Source: Rahnella variigena
Lineage (GTDB): Bacteria > Pseudomonadota > Gammaproteobacteria > Enterobacterales > Enterobacteriaceae
Assembly (NCBI RefSeq): GCF_003610915.1
Contig: NZ_NSDJ01000001.1
Coordinates: 2,976,001-3,040,000 of the forward strand
Direction of reading: 5' to 3'
Length of the DNA: 64,000 bases
The notes beneath the pieces were generated by a model that was given only the letters and a program-made list of their open reading frames with translations, searched no databases and was not told the origin of the DNA. The position numbers and the translations under genes were made by a program. Shown piece after piece: positions 1-10,091 of this stretch (position 1 is its first letter; each line of letters begins with the position of its first letter).

Positions 1-527
1 TCCGCGGGCCACGGTGTCTGGCGAACTCGGCGGCGACCTTGTGGCATCCGCAAACCCATTATGACTGGGTGCGCCCTGGCATTATTGTTTATGGTGCGTC
101 GCCAAGCGGTGAGTGGAAAGATATCGCTGATACCGGTCTGCAACCGGTGATGACGTTAAAAAGCGAGTTGATTGCCGTGCAGGAACTTAAAGCGGGTGAC
201 CGCGTGGGCTATGGCGGCCGTTATCACGTGAGCGGCCCGGAGCGCGTAGGGGTGGTCGCCTGTGGCTATGCTGATGGTTATCCGCGCCATGCGCCGTCCG
301 GAACGCCTGTGTGGGTGGATGGCGTGCGCACAACGACGGTGGGGACGGTATCCATGGATATGCTGGCTGTTGATCTTACGCCGTGTCCGCAGGCGAAAAT
401 CGGTTCACCGGTCGAGTTATGGGGCAATCATTTGCCGGTAGATGATGTGGCGACGGCATGCGGTACGCTGGGCTATGAGCTGCTGAGTGCGCTGGCACCC
501 CGCGTACCGGTGACGACAATCGATTAA
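1..527 (+). CDS. dadX: Catabolic alanine racemase DadX, C-terminal part
   Basis: Pyridoxal-phosphate enzyme that interconverts L- and D-alanine in the cytoplasm; the catabolic form supplies D-alanine to the dehydrogenase DadA. The gene runs in from the left edge in the third frame and only about the last 174 residues are present. The catalytic tyrosine motif GYADGYPRH and the conserved segments [21 protein letters not shown] and [15 protein letters not shown] match E. coli DadX closely; the biosynthetic Alr differs at these places (for example GYGDGYPRA). The expected upstream partner dadA would lie outside the window. The gene ends only 9 bases from the convergent efflux gene, with no obvious terminator between them. 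Confidence 0.93.
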   Translation, partial: RGPRCLANSAATLWHPQTHYDWVRPGIIVYGASPSGEWKDIADTGLQPVMTLKSELIAVQELKAGDRVGYGGRYHVSGPERVGVVACGYADGYPRHAPSGTPVWVDGVRTTTVGTVSMDMLAVDLTPCPQAKIGSPVELWGNHLPVDDVATACGTLGYELLSALAPRVPVTTID

Positions 528-536
528 AGAGACCGT

Positions 537-1742
537 TTATTGTTCCAGACGGGTCAGACGGCCCGTCGATTTCTTACTGGCGCGACGTGCCAGCATCGCC
601 AGACATCCTCCCGCCAGCATCACCAGCGCCAGACTCAGCTTTGGCTGCAACGGCAACGCCATCGCAATAAACCCCAGCAACGCGCCACCGGCCATCTGCA
701 CCGAACCGACCAGTGCGGAAGCCATACCTGCTTCGGCAGAGAACGGTTCCAGCGCATAGCTGGTTGCAGGCCCCATCAGGAACGCCAGACCGGCGCAGGC
801 GCTGGCCACCGGCAACATATACAACCAGGTTGCGGTCTGTTCAGCAGGCGGAACCAGCGTTATCCCGGCAATCAGTCCGAGACAGCCGATAAACATCAGA
901 ATCCCACCCGTTTTCAGGCATACCGGACGTCCCACTTTGCGGATAATCCGGTTAGCGATAAAACTCATCCCCATGATCCAGAATCCATTTGCACCGAACA
1001 CCAGGGAGAATTCCAGTGGGGTCAGGCCGGCAATATTCATCAGTACCGTCGGTGCCAGCGAAACGTACGTCAGTGCCATACCCATTGCGCCGGCATTAAC
1101 CAGTGCGAAAGTGATAAAGCGGGCATTAAACAAGATACGAGCGTACTGACGGAACGGCAGTCCGGTATTGTTTTGCGTTCCTTCGGGACGGGTTTCTGGC
1201 AATTTGAAAATGACCAGCAGCATAACTGCCAGCGTATACCCCGCCAGCGCCCAGAACGGCGCACGCCAGCCATAATATTGGGCAATCAGTCCGCCAATCA
1301 GCGGCGCCAGAGCCGGGATGATGTTGAGCGTGCCATTGAGAAAACCGTACGCGCGGGCGGCATCGTTGCCGCTCATCCGGTCACGAACCCCGCTGAAAAT
1401 CACCACCGATGTACAACAGACTGCCAGCCCCTGAATGACGCGCGAGAGCAGAAACATCCACGGTGCGATGGCTGTAGCGGCGACGATCGCGCCTGCCAGA
1501 TAAATCACCACGCCGATGATGGCGATGGGACGGCGTCCGAATTTATCAACCAGCGGCCCGGCAACCAGCTGGCCGAGGCCCATCACCAGAATGAAAAGTG
1601 AAATTGAGGACTGAATGACCGCCTCGGTGCTGTTCAGACCCAGAGCAATCGCCGGGATCGCCGGAAGGTAAAGGTCGATACCCAGAGGGCCAAGCAGTAC
1701 CAGGCTCAGCAGCAGGAAAAGGAATTTTTGCATTGAAAACAT
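537..1742 (-). CDS. Bcr/CflA-type MFS drug efflux transporter
   Basis: Inner-membrane major facilitator superfamily protein of about 401 residues with around 12 hydrophobic segments, expected to export drugs or metabolites by proton antiport. The motif DKFGRRP after the second segment is the MFS loop signature, and GIDLYLPAIPAI near the N terminus is typical of the Bcr/CflA/CmlA branch, where an acidic residue lies in the first membrane segment. A GTG three bases upstream of the chosen ATG is an alternative start; neither has a strong ribosome binding site. It is convergent with dadX. The substrate cannot be read from the sequence; it is closer in feel to CmlA/FloR-type pumps than to E. coli Bcr, but this is an impression. 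Confidence 0.85.
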   Translation of the reverse strand: MFSMQKFLFLLLSLVLLGPLGIDLYLPAIPAIALGLNSTEAVIQSSISLFILVMGLGQLVAGPLVDKFGRRPIAIIGVVIYLAGAIVAATAIAPWMFLLSRVIQGLAVCCTSVVIFSGVRDRMSGNDAARAYGFLNGTLNIIPALAPLIGGLIAQYYGWRAPFWALAGYTLAVMLLVIFKLPETRPEGTQNNTGLPFRQYARILFNARFITFALVNAGAMGMALTYVSLAPTVLMNIAGLTPLEFSLVFGANGFWIMGMSFIANRIIRKVGRPVCLKTGGILMFIGCLGLIAGITLVPPAEQTATWLYMLPVASACAGLAFLMGPATSYALEPFSAEAGMASALVGSVQMAGGALLGFIAMALPLQPKLSLALVMLAGGCLAMLARRASKKSTGRLTRLEQ

Positions 1743-1832
1743 CACTGTCAGTCATCCGAAGGGAGGCTAAGGGTAATGATTTAGTTAAAGAATGGAAAGT
1801 AGCTTGTGATAATCGTGCGGGAAGGACTTGTG

Positions 1833-1862
1833 AAAAAAAACGGACACCTGTCAGTGTCCGTT
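1833..1862 (-). terminator. Intrinsic terminator of nadE
   Basis: Perfect 9-bp inverted repeat (AACGGACAC at 1839-1847, GTGTCCGTT at 1854-1862) with a 6-base loop. A run of eight A on the plus strand gives the U tract for a minus-strand transcript. It lies 22 bases past the nadE stop. Confidence 0.85.
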
Positions 1863-1883
1863 AACGCAGAGATACCGGAAAGA

Positions 1884-2714
1884 TTATTTTTTCTTCCAGA
1901 AATCATCAAACACCGTGACCGGTGGCTGGCGTTTGTGTTCTGTACGCAGATACCAGCCTTCGATAATCGTGGCATATTTATCGTCGACTTTTTTGCCTTC
2001 GAGATAATCGTCGATCAGCTCGTAGGTCACGCCAAGAGCAACTTCATCCGGCAAAGCAGGGCGGTTCTCTTCCAGATCCGCCGTCGGGGCTTTGGTATAC
2101 AAATGTTCCGGGCAACCGAGCTCTTTAAGCAACGCTTTACCCTGACGTTTGTTCAGACGGAAAATCGGGTTAATGTCAGTACCGCCATCGCCGTATTTGG
2201 TGAAGAATCCGGTCACGGCTTCTGCCGCATGGTCGGTTCCGACCACCACACCTTTTTTCATTCCGGCAATGCTGTACTGCGCTTTCATGCGTTCGCGGGC
2301 TTTTTCATTACCTTTAATGAAATCACTTAGCTCAATACCAATTTCGCGCAATGTCGCTTCGCTTGCCAGTACGGCATTCTTAATATTGACAGTCAGAACC
2401 TGATCAGGCTGGATAAACGCGATGGCATCCTGACAGTCGGATTCATCAGCCTGCACGCCATACGGCAAACGGACAGCGATGAACTGATAATCGGCTTCGT
2501 GAGTTTCTGCGCGTAATTCGCTAATTGCCATTTGGCAAAGTTTGCCGGTGAGAGTAGAATCCTGCCCGCCGCTGATACCCAACACCAGTGTCCTGATGAA
2601 CGGATGGGCCAGCAGATAACTTTTGAGAAAATCGACGCTAACACGGATTTCCTGTGCGGCATCGATATGCGGTTTAACGTGCAGAGCCTGAATAATCTCT
2701 TTTTGTAAAGCCAT
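1884..2714 (-). CDS. nadE: NH3-dependent NAD+ synthetase NadE
   Basis: Last step of NAD synthesis: ATP-dependent amidation of deamido-NAD with ammonia, in the cytoplasm. The protein has 276 residues, close to the 275 of E. coli, and carries the PP-loop ATP site SGGQDS at residues 48-53 plus the conserved stretches [21 protein letters not shown] and [11 protein letters not shown]. No glutaminase domain is present, so free ammonia is the nitrogen donor. The start is the ATG at 2714, preceded by AGGAGG at good spacing; the open frame extends 14 codons further but without support. It is a single gene with its own terminator. Confidence 0.97.
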   Translation of the reverse strand: MALQKEIIQALHVKPHIDAAQEIRVSVDFLKSYLLAHPFIRTLVLGISGGQDSTLTGKLCQMAISELRAETHEADYQFIAVRLPYGVQADESDCQDAIAFIQPDQVLTVNIKNAVLASEATLREIGIELSDFIKGNEKARERMKAQYSIAGMKKGVVVGTDHAAEAVTGFFTKYGDGGTDINPIFRLNKRQGKALLKELGCPEHLYTKAPTADLEENRPALPDEVALGVTYELIDDYLEGKKVDDKYATIIEGWYLRTEHKRQPPVTVFDDFWKKK

Positions 2715-3183
2715 GACCACTCCTCCTGAAGGCTGCCTTCGAGGAACCCGAGGCAAAAATAAGACGTTATCAGGATAAAACTACCCCGCATCGCTCAAAA
2801 GGACAAGATTCAGCGAAGAGTTCGGCGGAAATCTGTACGCTGCCGGCTCGCAACATTTCGAACCAAAGCGGCAGGAAAGAAGTAAAGAGTGGCACACGAT
2901 GAGTAATTACTGACCGGCGTTGAAAATAAGAGATCAATGAAGGGAAATGTAATGATTCCGTATATTTCTATTGCAGGAAATATATGTCATTCGGAACTAT
3001 CTAAAAAAGCCGCTTTATTAAGATATCCTGGGCTGAGTGCGTTATATTTGTTGCGGTAGAAATATGTGTATGCATGTGCCATCGAAATGGAGTTGCCAGG
3101 CTTGATTAACGGATCCTAATTAATGGCATACATCGTGTGGTTTTAATGTCGTTATTTGCCTTAAGTCTTATTGGGGAAACAAA
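2715..3183. other. Intergenic region between nadE and ydiY
   Basis: No gene was found in these 469 bases. They must hold the divergent promoters of nadE and ydiY. The clearest structure is an AT-rich nested inverted repeat: TATATTTC at 2961-2968 pairs with GAAATATA at 2977-2984, and outside it TTCCG at 2956-2960 pairs with CGGAA at 2992-2996. It is about 190 bases ahead of ydiY. Its role is unknown. Confidence 0.6.
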
Positions 3184-3948
3184 ATGTTTTTTCGGGTTGT
3201 ACGTCGTCTACCAGCTTGTGCCATCGTCTGTGGTGCAGCGCTGTTCAGTATCTCAAGCCTTGCAGACACCACCATCTTCACTGCGTTAGATGACCCTGCT
3301 CAGGCGAAAAAGCCTTTCGAGGGTAACGTTCAGGCGGGTTACAGTGCGCAAACTGGTAACACCAGCAACTCCACGCTGAATGCTGATACCACCATGACCT
3401 GGTTTGATACCAACACGGCTTACAGCCTGTGGGGTTCTGCGCGTAATACTTCTTCTTCCGGTGTGCGTTCATCCGAGAAGTACCAGGCCGGTGGCCGTAC
3501 CCGTTATAACCTTGATAACGCGAACTATGTTTTCGGTCAGGGTAGCTGGCTGAGCGACCGTTATAACGGTTACCGTTCACGTACTGTCGGTACATTGGGT
3601 TATGGTCGTCAGATCTGGAGCGGTCCGGTTCACACGCTGAACCTGGAAGCGGGTCCGGGTGTTCGTCATGATGAATTTCAGCAGGGCGGTAATACCACCC
3701 GTGCCCTGGCTTATGCTTCAGGCACTTACGGTTATCAGATCAGCGACACTGCGCGCTTCACGCAGGGCGTTTCAGTTTTAGCGAACGATGAAACCACGCT
3801 GAACTCTGAAACTGCGCTGACCGTTGCGATCAACTCCCACTTCTCCCTGAAAGTGGCGTATGACGTAACCTATAACACCAAACCACCAGCCAGCGCGCCG
3901 GATAAAACCGATACCGTGACGTCTGTAAACCTGGTGTACGGCATGTAA
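3184..3948 (+). CDS. ydiY: YdiY family outer-membrane protein (DUF481)
   Basis: Putative outer-membrane beta-barrel protein of unknown function. The 254-residue product begins with a signal peptide (basic start, hydrophobic stretch to about residue 27, Ala-Asp junction SSLADT). The mature part has the DUF481 pattern of alternating aromatic and polar residues. Segments DDPAQAKKPFEGN, SSEKYQAGGR, DRYNGYR and TLNSETAL match E. coli YdiY, and the C terminus ends in an aromatic-containing strand (VNLVYGM). It stands alone with a strong terminator behind it. In E. coli ydiY is acid-induced; whether that holds here cannot be seen. Confidence 0.9.
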   Translation: MFFRVVRRLPACAIVCGAALFSISSLADTTIFTALDDPAQAKKPFEGNVQAGYSAQTGNTSNSTLNADTTMTWFDTNTAYSLWGSARNTSSSGVRSSEKYQAGGRTRYNLDNANYVFGQGSWLSDRYNGYRSRTVGTLGYGRQIWSGPVHTLNLEAGPGVRHDEFQQGGNTTRALAYASGTYGYQISDTARFTQGVSVLANDETTLNSETALTVAINSHFSLKVAYDVTYNTKPPASAPDKTDTVTSVNLVYGM

Positions 3949-3974
3949 TTTCCCGTTTGGGAAATAATGCAAGA

Positions 3975-4006
3975 AAGCCAGAGGGATTATTCCTCTGGCT
4001 TTTTTT
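3975..4006 (+). terminator. Intrinsic terminator of ydiY
   Basis: Stem AAGCCAGAGG (3975-3984) with CCTCTGGCTT (3992-4001), 7-base loop, followed by a T tract. It lies 26 bases after the ydiY stop. Confidence 0.9.
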
Positions 4007-4043
4007 ATGGGATATTTTCTGTGTGACGTGCAGGTTTTTGCGC

Positions 4044-4073
4044 AAAAAAAACCACGCACTCTGGCGTGGTTTT
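4044..4073 (-). terminator. Terminator of the DUF1471 gene
   Basis: Stem ACCACGC (4051-4057) and GCGTGGT (4064-4070), extended by A/T pairs on both sides. Seven A on the plus strand form the U tract for the minus-strand gene ending at 4092. Confidence 0.8.
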
Positions 4074-4091
4074 GTTATTTCTGAGCAGTTA

Positions 4092-4391
4092 TTATTTCTC
4101 TGCGTCTTTATATACTGTGGCTATCGCTTCAAAGTTCGGGCCTTTCTGGCCGGCAGCGATGATATGGTAATATTTACCGCCTTTCTCATCCGCTAACTTT
4201 GATAACTCTTCGTGCAACTCGCTTGGAGAACCGACTTTCCCGCCTGATTCAGCCACCTGAATGTTGCCGATTTTTACCAGTTTATAGTGGGCGACTTCTT
4301 CTTTGGATACCTGATCGGCAGCCAATGCACTGAAAGTACTGAAAGAAAACGCAGAGATCAACAGGGTAGTAGCTAAAGTAATTTTTTTCAT
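4092..4391 (-). CDS. Small periplasmic DUF1471 protein (YhcN/BhsA type)
   Basis: A 99-residue secreted protein. Residues 1-24 form a signal peptide (KKITLATTLL core, cleavage after ALAA). The mature part of about 75 residues fits the DUF1471/YdgH-like fold shared by YhcN, BhsA and McbA: a strand KIGNIQVAES, a helix with SELHEELSKLADEKG, then KYYHIIAAGQ and a final FEAIATVYK strand. In E. coli such proteins respond to acid, peroxide or copper stress and affect biofilm; the exact paralogue cannot be settled by eye. It is a monocistronic gene between two minus-strand terminators. Confidence 0.85.
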   Translation of the reverse strand: MKKITLATTLLISAFSFSTFSALAADQVSKEEVAHYKLVKIGNIQVAESGGKVGSPSELHEELSKLADEKGGKYYHIIAAGQKGPNFEAIATVYKDAEK

Positions 4392-4492
4392 ATACAGCGT
4401 CCTTTTGTAGAGGTAAGTAATTGCTTTGCTCTTCTGAAGTTTAGACGGTATTTCAAAAAATACCCCAAGTCTGATGAGATTTTATAAGAGAT

Positions 4493-4533
4493 AAAAAAAC
4501 AGCGGGTCATTAATAAACAATCCGCTGTTTTAA
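4493..4533 (-). terminator. Terminator of the yeaG-yeaH operon
   Basis: Inverted repeat AAACAGCGG / CCGCTGTTT with a loop of about 16 bases, with seven A on the plus strand giving the U tract for the minus-strand transcript. It lies just past the yeaH stop at 4545. Confidence 0.8.
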
Positions 4534-4544
4534 AAAGCTAAAGA

Positions 4545-5819
4545 TTAGTGATCCTGAACCTGCTTATGGAACAGCTCCCTGAACACCGGATAAATATCTT
4601 CCTGTTCGCGGATATGCTGCATGGCGAAATTATCGAATTTCTCCTGCAACACTTCGTATTCACGCCACAGCGTCTGGTGGGCGCGGCGGGTGATTTCGAT
4701 ATAACTGTAATAACGCACCAGCGGTAAAATCTTCTGTGCCAGAAGTTGGTGGCACAGAGGGGAGTCGTCAGCCCAGTTATCACCATCGGAAGCCTGCGCC
4801 GCATAAATGTTCCACTGCGCCGGATCGTAACGTTCCTTTATGACGTCATCCATCAGTTTCAGTGCGCTTGAAACGATAGTCCCGCCGGTTTCCTGTGAGT
4901 AGAAGAACTCCTGTTCATCCACTTCTTTGGCTTGTGTATGGTGACGGATATAGACCACATCGACGTTTTTATAGGTTCTGCTCAGGAACAAATAGAGCAG
5001 GATATAGAAACGTTTGGCCATGTCTTTGGTCGCCTGATCCATCGAACCGGAGACATCCATCAGACAAAACATCACCGCCTGGCTTGATGGCTCGGGGCGA
5101 CGCTCATAGTTGCGATAGCGTAAATCGAAGGTATCAATGAACGGTGTTTTGGCGATTTTCGCCCGCAACTCGGCGATTTCTTTACGCAACCGTTCTTCTT
5201 CGAGTAACTGTGCCGGTTCGCTGTGCTCGACCTCGGTCAGCGTCGATTCCAGCTCACGCAGCTCCCGTTTTTTACCCGCGGTCATCGCCGTGCGGCGGGC
5301 CAGCGAGTTTTGCAAAGAGCGCACCACACTGATATTCGCCGGTACGCCATTAGACGTATAACCGGAGCGGTGGGTTTTGAATTCGTTCAGCTGTTTATGC
5401 TGGTTTTTACGCAGGTTTGGCAGCGCCAGATCCTCAAACAGCAGATCGAGATACTCGTCTTTGGAGATCTGGAATGAAAACTCATCTTCGCCTTCACCGT
5501 CCTGACTGGCTTCTCCCTGACCACTGCCGCCGCCACCGCCCCCTTGCGGTCGTTCGATGCGGTCATTCTGCACAAAGTGGTCATTGCCGGGGTGAACACG
5601 GTGGCGTAAGCCACCGCGACCCTGATGGAACATGGGTTCGTTGATATCAGCATTGGGGATCGAAACCGACTCCCCGCTGTCCACGTCGGTAACCGAACGC
5701 TTGTTGATGGCCTCAGCAATCGACTGTTTGATTTGCGACTTATAGCGGCGCAAAAAGCGCTGGCGGTTCACCGCGCTTTTGTTTTTGCCATTCAGTCGAC
5801 GGTCAATGAAATACGTCAT
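4545..5819 (-). CDS. yeaH: YeaH, von Willebrand-A-like partner of kinase YeaG
   Basis: Protein of 424 residues of the DUF444 family. It begins [14 protein letters not shown] like E. coli YeaH, has a basic N-terminal region, a glycine-rich low-complexity linker near residues 90-105, and a C-terminal VWA-like domain with the metal-site motif DVSGSMD. The start ATG at 5819 has a purine-rich GGGGGA upstream; eight further upstream codons are open but do not match the family. It lies 34 bases after yeaG on the same strand, so both are one operon. Known family role: works with YeaG in the response to nitrogen starvation and other stress; the molecular function is unresolved. Confidence 0.95.
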   Translation of the reverse strand: MTYFIDRRLNGKNKSAVNRQRFLRRYKSQIKQSIAEAINKRSVTDVDSGESVSIPNADINEPMFHQGRGGLRHRVHPGNDHFVQNDRIERPQGGGGGGSGQGEASQDGEGEDEFSFQISKDEYLDLLFEDLALPNLRKNQHKQLNEFKTHRSGYTSNGVPANISVVRSLQNSLARRTAMTAGKKRELRELESTLTEVEHSEPAQLLEEERLRKEIAELRAKIAKTPFIDTFDLRYRNYERRPEPSSQAVMFCLMDVSGSMDQATKDMAKRFYILLYLFLSRTYKNVDVVYIRHHTQAKEVDEQEFFYSQETGGTIVSSALKLMDDVIKERYDPAQWNIYAAQASDGDNWADDSPLCHQLLAQKILPLVRYYSYIEITRRAHQTLWREYEVLQEKFDNFAMQHIREQEDIYPVFRELFHKQVQDH

Positions 5820-5853
5820 ATTTCCCCCAAACGACGTTGCCAACGATCCTCTG

Positions 5854-7788
5854 TTACGAGGATTTTCTTACGCGCAGGTACCATTCACACAGCAAGCGAA
5901 CTTGTTTGCGTGTATATCCTTTCTCCATCATTCTGTCGACAAAATCATCATGTTTCTTCTGTTCATCGGTCGACGTCTTGGCGTTAAACGAGATAACCGG
6001 CAGTAATTCCTCGGTATTTGAGAACATTTTTTTCTCAATGACCGTGCGCAGTTTTTCGTAACTGGTCCAGTTTGGATTGCGGCCGCTATTGTTAGCGCGG
6101 GCACGCAGCACGAAGTTGACAATTTCGTTGCGGAAATCTTTTGGATTGCTGATACCGGCCGGTTTTTCAATTTTCTCCAGCTCAGCATTCAGCGATTCAC
6201 GGTCGAACAGTTGTCCGGTATCCGGGTCGCGATATTCCTGATCCTGTATCCAGAAATCAGCGTACGTCACATAACGGTCGAAAATGTTTTGTCCGTATTC
6301 TGAATAGGATTCCAGATAAGCCGTCTGGATCTCTTTGCCGATGAACTCAGCGTATTTCGGGATCAGATAGCCTTTCAGGTGCTCCAGGTATTTTTCAGCG
6401 ATGTCCTGCGGGAACTGTTCGCGCTCGATTTGCTGTTCCAGAACATAGAACAGATGAACCGGGTTGGCGGCCACTTCTGCATGGTCAAAGTTGAAAACGC
6501 GGGACAGAATTTTAAACGCGAAACGCGTCGACAGCCCGTTCATCCCTTCGTCCACACCCGCATAGTCGCGGTATTCCTGATAGGACTTGGCTTTCGGATC
6601 GGTATCTTTCAGGCTTTCACCGTCGTAAACCCGCATTTTGGAATAGCTGCTGGAGTTTTCAGGTGTTTTCAGCCGCGATAAAATCGAGAAGCGCGCGAGT
6701 GTTTCCAGAGTTCCCGGCGCGCACGGAGCATGGGAAAGTTCACTGTTGCTGAGCAGTTTGTCGTAGATTTTCATCTCTTCAGACACGCGCAGGCAGTAAG
6801 GCACTTTCACGATGTACACACGGTCAAGGAACGCTTCATTATTCTTATTGTTACGGAACGTCACCCACTCAGATTCGTTGGAGTGCGCCAGAATAATGCC
6901 GTTGAACGGCAGGGCGGAGATCCCTTCGGTACCGTTATAGTTACCTTCCTGCGTTGCAGTCAGTAACGGGTGCAGCACTTTTATCGGGGCTTTGAACATC
7001 TCGACGAATTCCATCACACCCTGGTTTGCACGGCACAGCGCACCGGAATAACCATAAGCGTCAGGATCGTTTTGGGCGTGGTTTTCCAGTTTACGAATAT
7101 CCACTTTCCCGACCAGCGCAGAGATATCCTGATTGTTTTCATCGCCCGGTTCCGTTTTGGCGATGGCAATTTGTTCCAGAATAGACGGCCAGACTTTCAC
7201 CACTTTAAACTTGGTGATGTCACCGCCAAATTCATGCAGACGTTTTGCCGCCCATGGCGACATGATGGTGCCGAGATAGCGCGGAGGGATGTTGTATTCT
7301 TTTTCGAGAATATGCGCATCTTCCTGCGGGTTAAACAGACACAAAGGATGATCGTTTACCGGGCTGCGTTCGCCATTGGCGCTCAGCACATAAATCGGTA
7401 CACGTTGCATCAGGGATTTCAGCCGTTCGGCCAGTGACGATTTACCGCCACCCACCGGGCCCAGTAAATAGAGGATTTGTTTCTTTTCTTCCAGGCCCTG
7501 CGCGGCGTGTTTCAGGTAGGAGACAATCTGTTCGATAGCCTCTTCCATGCCGTAAAACTCTTCAAATGCAGGGTAACGTGCAACAACACGGTTCGAGAAT
7601 AAACGCGACAGGCGTGGTTCAAGCGCGGTATCTACCATCACTGGTTCACCGATTGCCATCAACAGACGTTCCGCCGCATTGACATAAGCACTGCGATCTT
7701 GCCGTGCAATGGTAAGAAATTCCTGCAGTGTGAACTCTTCGTCCTTGGCAGCCTCATAGCGCTGGCGATAGTGGTCAAATATGTTCAT
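5854..7788 (-). CDS. yeaG: YeaG, PrkA-type serine protein kinase
   Basis: Protein of 644 residues, the same length as E. coli YeaG. It has an N-terminal AAA+ domain with Walker [10 protein letters not shown] near residue 110 and a C-terminal PrkA kinase-like region ending in WYLRVRKSS. Identity to E. coli appears very high. The start [13 protein letters not shown] is the family start; 27 more upstream codons are open but unsupported. It is the first gene of yeaG-yeaH and is preceded by a sigma-54 promoter (7926-7941), which fits the known NtrC/RpoN control of this operon under nitrogen limitation in E. coli. Confidence 0.97.
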   Translation of the reverse strand: MNIFDHYRQRYEAAKDEEFTLQEFLTIARQDRSAYVNAAERLLMAIGEPVMVDTALEPRLSRLFSNRVVARYPAFEEFYGMEEAIEQIVSYLKHAAQGLEEKKQILYLLGPVGGGKSSLAERLKSLMQRVPIYVLSANGERSPVNDHPLCLFNPQEDAHILEKEYNIPPRYLGTIMSPWAAKRLHEFGGDITKFKVVKVWPSILEQIAIAKTEPGDENNQDISALVGKVDIRKLENHAQNDPDAYGYSGALCRANQGVMEFVEMFKAPIKVLHPLLTATQEGNYNGTEGISALPFNGIILAHSNESEWVTFRNNKNNEAFLDRVYIVKVPYCLRVSEEMKIYDKLLSNSELSHAPCAPGTLETLARFSILSRLKTPENSSSYSKMRVYDGESLKDTDPKAKSYQEYRDYAGVDEGMNGLSTRFAFKILSRVFNFDHAEVAANPVHLFYVLEQQIEREQFPQDIAEKYLEHLKGYLIPKYAEFIGKEIQTAYLESYSEYGQNIFDRYVTYADFWIQDQEYRDPDTGQLFDRESLNAELEKIEKPAGISNPKDFRNEIVNFVLRARANNSGRNPNWTSYEKLRTVIEKKMFSNTEELLPVISFNAKTSTDEQKKHDDFVDRMMEKGYTRKQVRLLCEWYLRVRKSS

Positions 7789-7925
7789 ACGATGCCCGTC
7801 CTTCGTTATTTTACCCTTCGTCCTTGGAACCGCTGTTTGACCGCAATTCCAATGAGTTGGATATAGCACAGGTTAATGAGAGCTTTTTCAGCGCTCCCGG
7901 AAGAAAGATCTCCCACCTGAATTAC

Positions 7926-7941
7926 AGCAACCCTTATGCCA
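7926..7941 (-). promoter_or_regulatory. Sigma-54 promoter of yeaG-yeaH
   Basis: Read on the minus strand the site is TGGCATAAGGGTTGCT. It fits the RpoN consensus TGGCACR-N4-TTGCW at all positions except C-to-T in the -24 element. Transcription would start near 7914 and give a leader of about 126 bases. No clear paired NtrC site was recognised upstream. The remaining part of the 543-base gap between yeaG and mipA holds no gene that I can support. Confidence 0.75.
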
Positions 7942-8331
7942 ACTTGCAGAACCCTTCAAAGCCGACAGTCACGATGATTTGTTAACTGTCAGACCCGGTG
8001 GGACGGGCAACCGTTCAGACTAAGTCTTTCATCTATTTATAAGCGTAGTTTGGCATTAAGAAAATTTCCTCTATGGGTTGGGCGTTTTTTAAGCCATATC
8101 AATGACTCAGTTGTCGGCAATGCTCTGGAAAGCCTTACAGGGCGTGCTTTGCAGCGCGGATGTTGTTTCTTTAGTCATTTTTATTTCATATTTTGCAGAT
8201 AAATTATGCGATCGCCTCTGTTTTACGTAATGAAACCGGTTCAGGACATTCTGAAAAACTGTAAATGCTAAGCGCAATGTTTAACGTTCATTTACACTAG
8301 CGACGATTTTTTACTTAATGGAATTAAGACA

Positions 8332-9081
8332 ATGAAAATTTCAAACCTTAAAACACTGTCCATCGTGGGCGCGGCAGTGCTTTGCAGCCATGCAGCCGTG
8401 GCTGGCACCTGGTCACTTGGCGCATCAGCATTGGGTGACGTCAACCCGTATCGTGGATATGACAACAAAGTTTATCCGGTACCGCTGGTGTCTTATGAGG
8501 GTGATGATTTCTATTTCAAATCACTGACTGCGGGTTACTACCTGTGGAAAGACGACAGGAATAAGTTCAGTGTTACGACGACATACGTTCCATTTGGGTT
8601 TGACCCGGATGACAGCGATGATCATCAGATGAAACATCTGAACAAACGTCGCGGCACGTTATACGCTGGTCTTGCGTATTCACATATTGAAGACTGGGGT
8701 ACGCTGCGCGCGACCTTCAATGGTGATGTACTGAACAACAGTAATGGTCTGGTCGCGGACGCTGCTTATCTGTATCCAATCCATCAGGATAACTGGGCGC
8801 TGGTGCCTGGGTTCGGTGTGATGTTCAACAGCAGCAATCAGAATGACTATTACTATGGTGTGACTAAAGGTGAATCACGTCGCAGCGGTCTGAGCAGCTA
8901 TTCTGCTGATGATAGTTTTAGCCCATACGCTGAGCTTTCTGCTCGTTATAATTTCACCCGTGACTGGCAGGCATTCTTCACTGGTCGCTATATTCGTTTA
9001 GCGGATGAAGTTAAAGACAGCCCGATGGTCGATAAGTCATATTCGGCGATTGTCTGGACAGGTGTCACTTACACCTTCTGA
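8332..9081 (+). CDS. mipA: MipA/OmpV family outer-membrane protein
   Basis: A 249-residue outer-membrane protein. A signal peptide covers about residues 1-24 (cleavage after AAVA). The mature protein shows the MipA pattern: WSLGASALGDVNPYRGYD at the start, repeated amphipathic strands, and a C-terminal phenylalanine (GVTYTF), the usual signal for beta-barrel assembly. In E. coli MipA scaffolds the lytic transglycosylase MltA and PBP1b for murein growth, and family members bind polymyxin or are antigens. It is a single gene downstream of the divergent yeaGH promoter region. Confidence 0.92.
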   Translation: MKISNLKTLSIVGAAVLCSHAAVAGTWSLGASALGDVNPYRGYDNKVYPVPLVSYEGDDFYFKSLTAGYYLWKDDRNKFSVTTTYVPFGFDPDDSDDHQMKHLNKRRGTLYAGLAYSHIEDWGTLRATFNGDVLNNSNGLVADAAYLYPIHQDNWALVPGFGVMFNSSNQNDYYYGVTKGESRRSGLSSYSADDSFSPYAELSARYNFTRDWQAFFTGRYIRLADEVKDSPMVDKSYSAIVWTGVTYTF

Positions 9082-9116
9082 TGCAATGCACCGCTACGGT
9101 GCTGACATTGCACATC

Positions 9117-9137
9117 AATGGGGCGTTTCGCCCCATT
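9117..9137 (+). terminator. Hairpin after mipA
   Basis: Perfect 9-bp stem AATGGGGCG / CGCCCCATT with a TTT loop. The following TTGCACATTT is a poor U tract, so termination may be partial. Confidence 0.5.
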
Positions 9138-9200
9138 TGCACATTTATGGCTCATTAACTATATCGACAAAAAGACTCACGACCCGACCGGAGGAAACAG

Positions 9201-10055
9201 ATGAAAGCGAAAACCGTGCAATTCCCATACGGGAAAACTGTACCCGCAATCGGACAAGGCACCTGGTATATGGGGGAGCGAAGCAGTGATATTCGCGCTG
9301 AAGTGAATGCGTTAAGACAAGGGCTGGATGCCGGTATGACGCTGATCGACACCGCAGAAATGTATGCAGACGGTGGCGCGGAAAGAGTGGTCGGCGAAGC
9401 GATAGCAGGGCGGCGGGATGATGTGTTTCTGGTATCCAAAGTCTATCCGCACAACGCCGGTGGCGCGAAAGCCATAACAGCTTGTGAGCAAAGCCTCAAA
9501 AGATTGCAAACCGATTGTATAGACCTTTACCTGTTGCACTGGCGTGGTTCGATACCGCTACATGACACGGTTTCCGCGATGGAGAAATTACAAAAATCAG
9601 GCAAAATCCGCCGCTGGGGAGTCTCCAATCTTGATACTGACGACATGCAGGCGCTGTGGAAAATTCCCGGTGGCGAACAATGTATGACGAATCAGGTGCT
9701 GTATCACGCGGCTGCGCGCGGTATTGAATTCGATTTGCTGCCGTGGTGCGAAGAACACAGTGTGCCGGTGATGGCCTATTGTCCTTTGGCTCAGGCGGGA
9801 AAGTTACGCCACGACGTGCTGACGTCACCGGTGATGCAGAACATCGCGCAGGAGCGTGGCGTCAGCAGTTCACAGATTGCGCTGGCCTGGGTGATCCGCT
9901 CGGGTAACGTGATTGCGATCCCAAAGGCCGTGCAACCGCAGCATGTAAAACAGAATGCCGCAGCGATGACGCTCGATTTGTCTCAGGAGGAAATAGCGCA
10001 AATTAACGCCGCTTTCACCGCCCCTGATCATAAAACGCCGCTGGATATGGTCTGA
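9201..10055 (+). CDS. yeaE: Aldo/keto reductase YeaE
   Basis: NADPH-dependent reductase of the aldo/keto reductase family, 284 residues, cytoplasmic. The catalytic set is visible: Asp and Tyr in DTAEMYADGG, Lys in VSKVYP, and His in YLLHW. The cofactor region IPKAVQPQHVKQNA near the C terminus is also conserved. Overall resemblance to E. coli YeaE, a methylglyoxal reductase, is strong, including the C terminus LDMV. The ATG at 9201 follows GGAGG (9190s) at good spacing. Confidence 0.93.
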   Translation: MKAKTVQFPYGKTVPAIGQGTWYMGERSSDIRAEVNALRQGLDAGMTLIDTAEMYADGGAERVVGEAIAGRRDDVFLVSKVYPHNAGGAKAITACEQSLKRLQTDCIDLYLLHWRGSIPLHDTVSAMEKLQKSGKIRRWGVSNLDTDDMQALWKIPGGEQCMTNQVLYHAAARGIEFDLLPWCEEHSVPVMAYCPLAQAGKLRHDVLTSPVMQNIAQERGVSSSQIALAWVIRSGNVIAIPKAVQPQHVKQNAAAMTLDLSQEEIAQINAAFTAPDHKTPLDMV

Positions 10056-10091
10056 AATCTCCCATTCATATCATCCTGCATCAGACAGCAA

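Noticed and set aside
540..1601. Long plus-strand open frame (353 codons) antisense to the efflux transporter
   Set aside because: Rich in Gln, His, Arg and Thr with no hydrophobic core or motif; it is a shadow of the real MFS gene on the other strand.
3101..3125. FNR-like TTGAT sequence ahead of ydiY
   Set aside because: The second half (GGATC) does not match ATCAA, so it is not a credible FNR site.
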